Position numbers and translations under genes: made by a program. Of a stretch of DNA of 8,788 nucleotides, positions 6,086 to 8,788 are shown one piece after another; position 1 is the first letter of the stretch; the number at the start of each line of letters is the position of its first letter. The notes under the pieces are model-generated. The model saw only the letters and a list, made by a program, of their open reading frames with translations. It was not told the DNA's origin and searched no databases. This DNA is from Gammaproteobacteria bacterium (GTDB lineage Bacteria > Pseudomonadota > Gammaproteobacteria > SZUA-140). The DNA lies in the NCBI GenBank assembly GCA_026994735.1, contig JALWQD010000044.1:1-8788 (forward strand), given 5' to 3'.

Positions 6086-6700
6086 TTGGCCGTGTCAGCT
6101 GAGGAGACACATGTTGACCTCATTCGTCATGGGGAACCAGTTGGTGGCCATCGCTATCGTGGTTCCGGTGTCGATGATCCCCTCAGTGACCGTGGCTGGC
6201 AACAGATGTGGCAGGCTGTGGGGACAGGCCCTGTTAGCTGGACACAAATTGTCAGCTCACCCTTGCAACGCTGTTATGCCTTTGCCGAGGCGCTGGCCGA
6301 ACGCGAAGCCCTTCCTTTAAGTTACGATGACGATTTACGCGAGGTCGGTTTTGGTTGCTGGGAAGGCCTTCGTCGCGCCGACGTGCAGCGGCAGGACAGT
6401 GATGCCTATGCGGCTTTTTATCGCGATCCTGTTGGTCAACGACCTGCCGGAGCCGAGGATCTGGCTGTTTTCAGTGAACGGACAACAACGGCCTTGCAAC
6501 GTGTCGTTAATGAATATGCCGGTGGACATATCCTGATTGTTGCCCATGCCGGTGTCCTGAGGGCGATTACGGCCTATTGTCTGGCAGCTCCTCTCGCCAG
6601 TATCTATCGCCTGCGTATCGACAATGCCGCCTTTGTTTCCATTACCATTCAGTCGCAGGGTGAATGGGTCGTCAGTGCTGTCAATCGGCAGAAATTGTAG
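6086..6700 (+). CDS. Histidine phosphatase (phosphoglycerate mutase-like / CobC-like)
   Basis: This is a branch-1 histidine-acid phosphatase, in which a histidine in the RHG motif is phosphorylated during hydrolysis of a phosphate ester. LIRHGEP (12-18, catalytic His15), Arg62 in SSPLQRC, Glu86 in LREVGFGCWEG and His154 in VAHAGVLR complete the active site. The overall pattern, including AYAAFYRDP and FSERTTTALQRV, is closest to alpha-ribazole phosphatase (CobC), but no cobalamin genes are near, so the substrate is unknown. The start is uncertain: TTG at 6086 directly follows the cbbO stop and GTG at 6092 is the other choice; neither has a ribosome-binding site, so coupling to cbbO translation is likely. 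The one good site (GAGGAG, 6101-6106) precedes an out-of-frame ATG at 6111. The gene appears to be part of the cbbQO operon, which makes a role in sugar-phosphate clean-up conceivable. Confidence 0.85.
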   Translation: MAVSAEETHVDLIRHGEPVGGHRYRGSGVDDPLSDRGWQQMWQAVGTGPVSWTQIVSSPLQRCYAFAEALAEREALPLSYDDDLREVGFGCWEGLRRADVQRQDSDAYAAFYRDPVGQRPAGAEDLAVFSERTTTALQRVVNEYAGGHILIVAHAGVLRAITAYCLAAPLASIYRLRIDNAAFVSITIQSQGEWVVSAVNRQKL

Positions 6701-6711
6701 CGGCTTTTTTG

Positions 6712-6888
6712 TTGCGAAACATTGGCGGACTGGTGCTGGCCTTCGTTTCCGGTGTGTTACAGGAGGGATAGGCGATCTGGCTATGTTACTACCGGCATTC
6801 TTTTCTTCTTCTACGGACGTTTTCGGGAATCGTTTTTGGCGCTGCTTTAGCGTGTCTTCAGTCGTACCAAGGGTGGCTGACTTTTTTC
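6712..6888 (+). pseudogene. Possible remnant of a membrane protein gene, ComEC N-terminus-like
   Basis: Between the two convergent genes one plus-strand frame reads LRNIGGLVLAFVSGVLQEG (from TTG 6712), then an in-frame TAG (6769-6771), then a second hydrophobic stretch including FLLLRTFSGIVFGAALACLQ. Two hydrophobic segments in one frame, broken by a single stop, are more than expected from random spacer. The pattern recalls the first membrane segments of the DNA-uptake protein ComEC, but the match is by eye and weak. An overlapping frame reads IGDLAMLLPAFF, so frameshifts are also possible. The frame continues into the antisense of the GGDEF-EAL gene, where it looks meaningless. Confidence 0.22.
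6860..6887 (+). terminator. Candidate intrinsic terminator of the cbbQO-phosphatase operon
   Basis: AGTC (6860-6863) pairs with GACT (6879-6882), and CCA (6867-6869) pairs with TGG (6874-6876), around an AGGG loop with a small internal bulge; a run of six Ts (6882-6887) follows at once. It lies 160 bp after the phosphatase stop and just before the stop of the convergent GGDEF-EAL gene. The internal mismatches make the strength uncertain. The opposite strand has no T-run in the right place, so it would act on plus-strand transcripts only. Confidence 0.42.
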
Positions 6889-8517
6889 TCAGGAAGCTGC
6901 CTGGCGCATGAATTCACCGCGTGCGACCATCCAGGCAGCGACTGCTGTTACCGGCAAGGGTTTTGAAAAGTAGTATCCTTGCCCGAAATCACAATTCAGG
7001 CGTTGCAAGTGTTCCAGGCAATGGCGGTCTTCAATGCCTTCAGCAATGACTGCCTGGCCCATATTGTGAGCGATGTCGATGACTGATCGAACGATGACCT
7101 CATCGCTGGAGTTATCGAGCAAATGGGTGACAAAGCTTTTATCAATCTTGATGGTTTGTGTTGGCAGCTGTTTCAGATATGCCAGCGAAGAAAAGCCTGT
7201 ACCGAAATCATCGATCGACAGTGAGACGCCTAGTTTGTGCAGTTCAGTTATCGTCTCACGGGTCTGTGGCGAATTGGTCATCATATTGCTTTCAGTGATT
7301 TCGATGTGCAGTTTTTCCGGGTTAAAACCGTATTTTGCCAGGATTCTGGAGACATTGTTGACGAGATAATAATCCTGGATATCCTGGGCTGTCATATTGA
7401 CAGACAGTTGCAGTTCCGGGTTAAAGTCCTGCCATTGCTGGAATTGGCTGATTGCGGTATCGAGCATCCACAGTGTTAGCTCCTTGATTAATCCTGTCTG
7501 TTCAGCAACCGCTATGAACTCATCGGGAGGAATGATACCCAACTCCTCATCGTGCCAGCGTGACAGCGCCTCAAAGCTGCAGACGCGACCTGAATGAAGA
7601 TTGATAATCGGTTGGAAATATAGAGCTAAGGACTTGTTATGTATCGCCTCGTAAAGCTTGCGGGTAATCGTTAGTTTTTCGATCGAATAGATGTCCTGGT
7701 CGGGGTCGTAGATGGAAAAATGACAGGGGTCTTTCTTGGCACTATACATGGCGATATCGGCCTTCTGAATCAAGCTGTCACAATCCTGCCCATCGAGAGG
7801 AAATTGTGCAATGCCGATGCTGATGCCAACCTTGAGATCATAACTGTCGATCGATAACGGTGTTTTCATGCATTCAATAATGCGCAGGGCTGTGCTTTTT
7901 GCGCCCTCAAAATCGATGTCAGCCAGGACAACGGCAAATTCGTCACCGCCGAGTCTGGCGACAAAATCCATTTCACGAATAGCCTTCTGAAGTCGTGGTG
8001 CGAGAGTCTGCAGGAGTTGGTCACCAAAGTGGTGTCCCAGCGTGTCATTAATTTCCTTAAACTGGTTCAGGTCCATGAGCAGCAGCGCCAGCGTGGAATT
8101 TTTGCGTTTCGCATGGGCAATGGTGCGGGGCAGGGTTTCGTATAACAGTGCCCGGTTAGGCAGGTTGGTGAGCGGGTCATGAAGGGCGTCATGGCGCTGT
8201 TGCTTGGCTACCCGTTTAATTTCCTGGATAGTCGACAGGCTTAAGTTGAGAATGATGATGACAAAAAAACTGCCAATAAACAGTAGACCTGAGACGATAA
8301 GGTCAAGCGTGCTTGGTTGCGTCGTCGTGATGCTGCTGATGGTGAGAATAATGTAAGCAATAATAAACAGACAAATCAGGCCAGCGAGAATTTTCCAGGC
8401 CCTTTTTTGTTGGACTGTGTTCTGAGCCTTGCAAATAAGACAGGCAGGCCGTAGTGCCATCATCATGATGGTTGTCCCTGCGAGGGTCAGAGCGATGGCA
8501 ACGAACTGTAATGACAT
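6889..8517 (-). CDS. Membrane-anchored GGDEF-EAL protein (cyclic-di-GMP cyclase/phosphodiesterase)
   Basis: This 542-residue inner-membrane protein has domains that make and break the second messenger cyclic di-GMP. Three hydrophobic segments (about 4-22, 43-62 and 71-93) form the N-terminal anchor, with no recognised sensor domain. The GGDEF domain (about 108-270) has DPLTNLPNR, FKEINDTLGHHFGD and an intact GGDEF (190-194), with the product-inhibition site RxxD (181-184) at the proper five-residue spacing. The EAL domain (about 282-525) keeps EAL (316-318), Asn374, Glu406, DDFGTG (436-441), Lys457, Glu493 and Gln513, the residues known for catalysis. Both activities are therefore possible; which dominates cannot be read from sequence. 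A CxxC pair (CLIC, 26-29) follows the first segment. The ATG at 8517 lacks a good ribosome-binding site; in-frame ATGs at residues 18-20 follow an AGGGA, but using them would remove the first membrane segment. Confidence 0.93.
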   Translation of the reverse strand: MSLQFVAIALTLAGTTIMMMALRPACLICKAQNTVQQKRAWKILAGLICLFIIAYIILTISSITTTQPSTLDLIVSGLLFIGSFFVIIILNLSLSTIQEIKRVAKQQRHDALHDPLTNLPNRALLYETLPRTIAHAKRKNSTLALLLMDLNQFKEINDTLGHHFGDQLLQTLAPRLQKAIREMDFVARLGGDEFAVVLADIDFEGAKSTALRIIECMKTPLSIDSYDLKVGISIGIAQFPLDGQDCDSLIQKADIAMYSAKKDPCHFSIYDPDQDIYSIEKLTITRKLYEAIHNKSLALYFQPIINLHSGRVCSFEALSRWHDEELGIIPPDEFIAVAEQTGLIKELTLWMLDTAISQFQQWQDFNPELQLSVNMTAQDIQDYYLVNNVSRILAKYGFNPEKLHIEITESNMMTNSPQTRETITELHKLGVSLSIDDFGTGFSSLAYLKQLPTQTIKIDKSFVTHLLDNSSDEVIVRSVIDIAHNMGQAVIAEGIEDRHCLEHLQRLNCDFGQGYYFSKPLPVTAVAAWMVARGEFMRQAAS

Positions 8518-8652
8518 ACCGCTATTATCGGATTTTGAAGGGAAAACTGTAGCGGCAGAGGCGTCATGAACAGTGCAGTGTGCCTGAGTTGGCCATAATG
8601 CGGGCGGCTTTACAAGCTGCCCTGTTTGTCTGTCGACTGTGGACGAGAATCG

Positions 8653-8682
8653 TTAACAGTCCGTGCCAGGCTTATGTGTCAA
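8653..8682 (-). promoter_or_regulatory. Weak candidate promoter for the GGDEF-EAL gene
   Basis: On the minus strand a perfect TTGACA (8677-8682) is followed after 18 bp by TGTTAA (8653-8658), a poor -10 with three of six matches. It would give a leader of about 130 bases before the ATG at 8517. Only the -35 match is convincing, and nothing better was found in the 8518-8711 gap. Confidence 0.22.
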
Positions 8683-8711
8683 TTTTGGCTGCTTCGCCAG
8701 AGACCCTTTCT

Positions 8712-8788
8712 TTAAGTATCAGTGGCCTGCAGAAGCCGGGCGAGCCGGTGGTAGTCGTGCAATGCAAGTTGTTCGGGACGCTGCCCAG
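8712..8788 (-). CDS. Possible C-terminal end of an unidentified minus-strand gene
   Basis: Reading leftwards from the window edge, one minus-strand frame is open for about 25 codons, with residues GQRPEQLALHDYHRLARLLQ followed by ATDT and a TAA stop at 8712-8714. The stretch has the look of an ordinary C-terminal amphipathic helix. It lies upstream of, and in the same direction as, the GGDEF-EAL gene, with a 194-bp gap in which no terminator hairpin was found. The family is not recognised from so short a piece. A plus-strand frame open from 8598 to the edge competes with it. Confidence 0.35.
   Translation of the reverse strand, partial: GQRPEQLALHDYHRLARLLQATDT

Noticed and set aside
6111..6320. 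69-codon frame with a good ribosome-binding site inside the phosphatase gene
   Set aside because: The translation has no recognisable feature and lies out of frame inside a gene with an intact active site; kept only as a remark on the start region.
6624..6911. 95-codon plus-strand frame spanning the phosphatase end and the spacer
   Set aside because: It overlaps the conserved C-terminus of the phosphatase out of frame, and its composition does not look like protein.
1..8788. CRISPR array, tRNA, rRNA, insertion sequence or prophage elements
   Set aside because: No regularly spaced repeats, cloverleaf sequence, transposase or terminal inverted repeats were found on reading both strands.

Overview
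The window reads as chromosomal DNA of a chemolithoautotrophic proteobacterium, most likely a gammaproteobacterium. The reasons are a CbbQ/CbbO-type Rubisco activase pair with a divergent CbbR regulator, a GlnK-type PII protein very close to the gamma/betaproteobacterial form, and an FtsE-FtsX division pair. The species cannot be named from this sequence. No tRNA, rRNA, CRISPR array, transposase or insertion sequence was seen.

Layout: (1) 1-1450, plus strand: the 3' end of ftsE and complete ftsX, joined by a TGATG stop/start overlap. (2) 1489-2886, minus strand: a cbbR-type LysR regulator, then a 147-bp gap (holding a 29-codon open frame of doubtful status), then glnK, which converges on ftsX. 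(3) 2887-3004: a 118-bp divergent intergenic region with an imperfect inverted repeat whose right arm overlaps the -35 of a plausible promoter for cbbQ. (4) 3005-6700, plus strand: cbbQ, cbbO and a histidine-acid phosphatase, closely packed and probably one operon. (5) 6701-6888: a gap with what looks like debris of a hydrophobic protein and a terminator-like hairpin. (6) 6889-8517, minus strand: a membrane-anchored GGDEF-EAL protein with both sets of signature residues intact. (7) 8518-8788: mostly intergenic, with a possible C-terminal end of another minus-strand gene running off the window.

How the genes may work together: CbbR probably controls the divergent cbbQO operon. CbbQ (AAA+ ATPase) and CbbO (von Willebrand A adaptor) are known to form a motor that pulls inhibitory sugar phosphates out of Rubisco. 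No Rubisco structural gene lies between cbbR and cbbQ or anywhere else in the window, so the enzyme being serviced must be encoded elsewhere. The phosphatase abutting cbbO is a candidate for destroying the released inhibitors, but this is inference. The PII gene downstream of cbbR on the same strand suggests, without proving, a carbon/nitrogen link. The ftsEX and GGDEF-EAL genes look like unrelated flanking genes.
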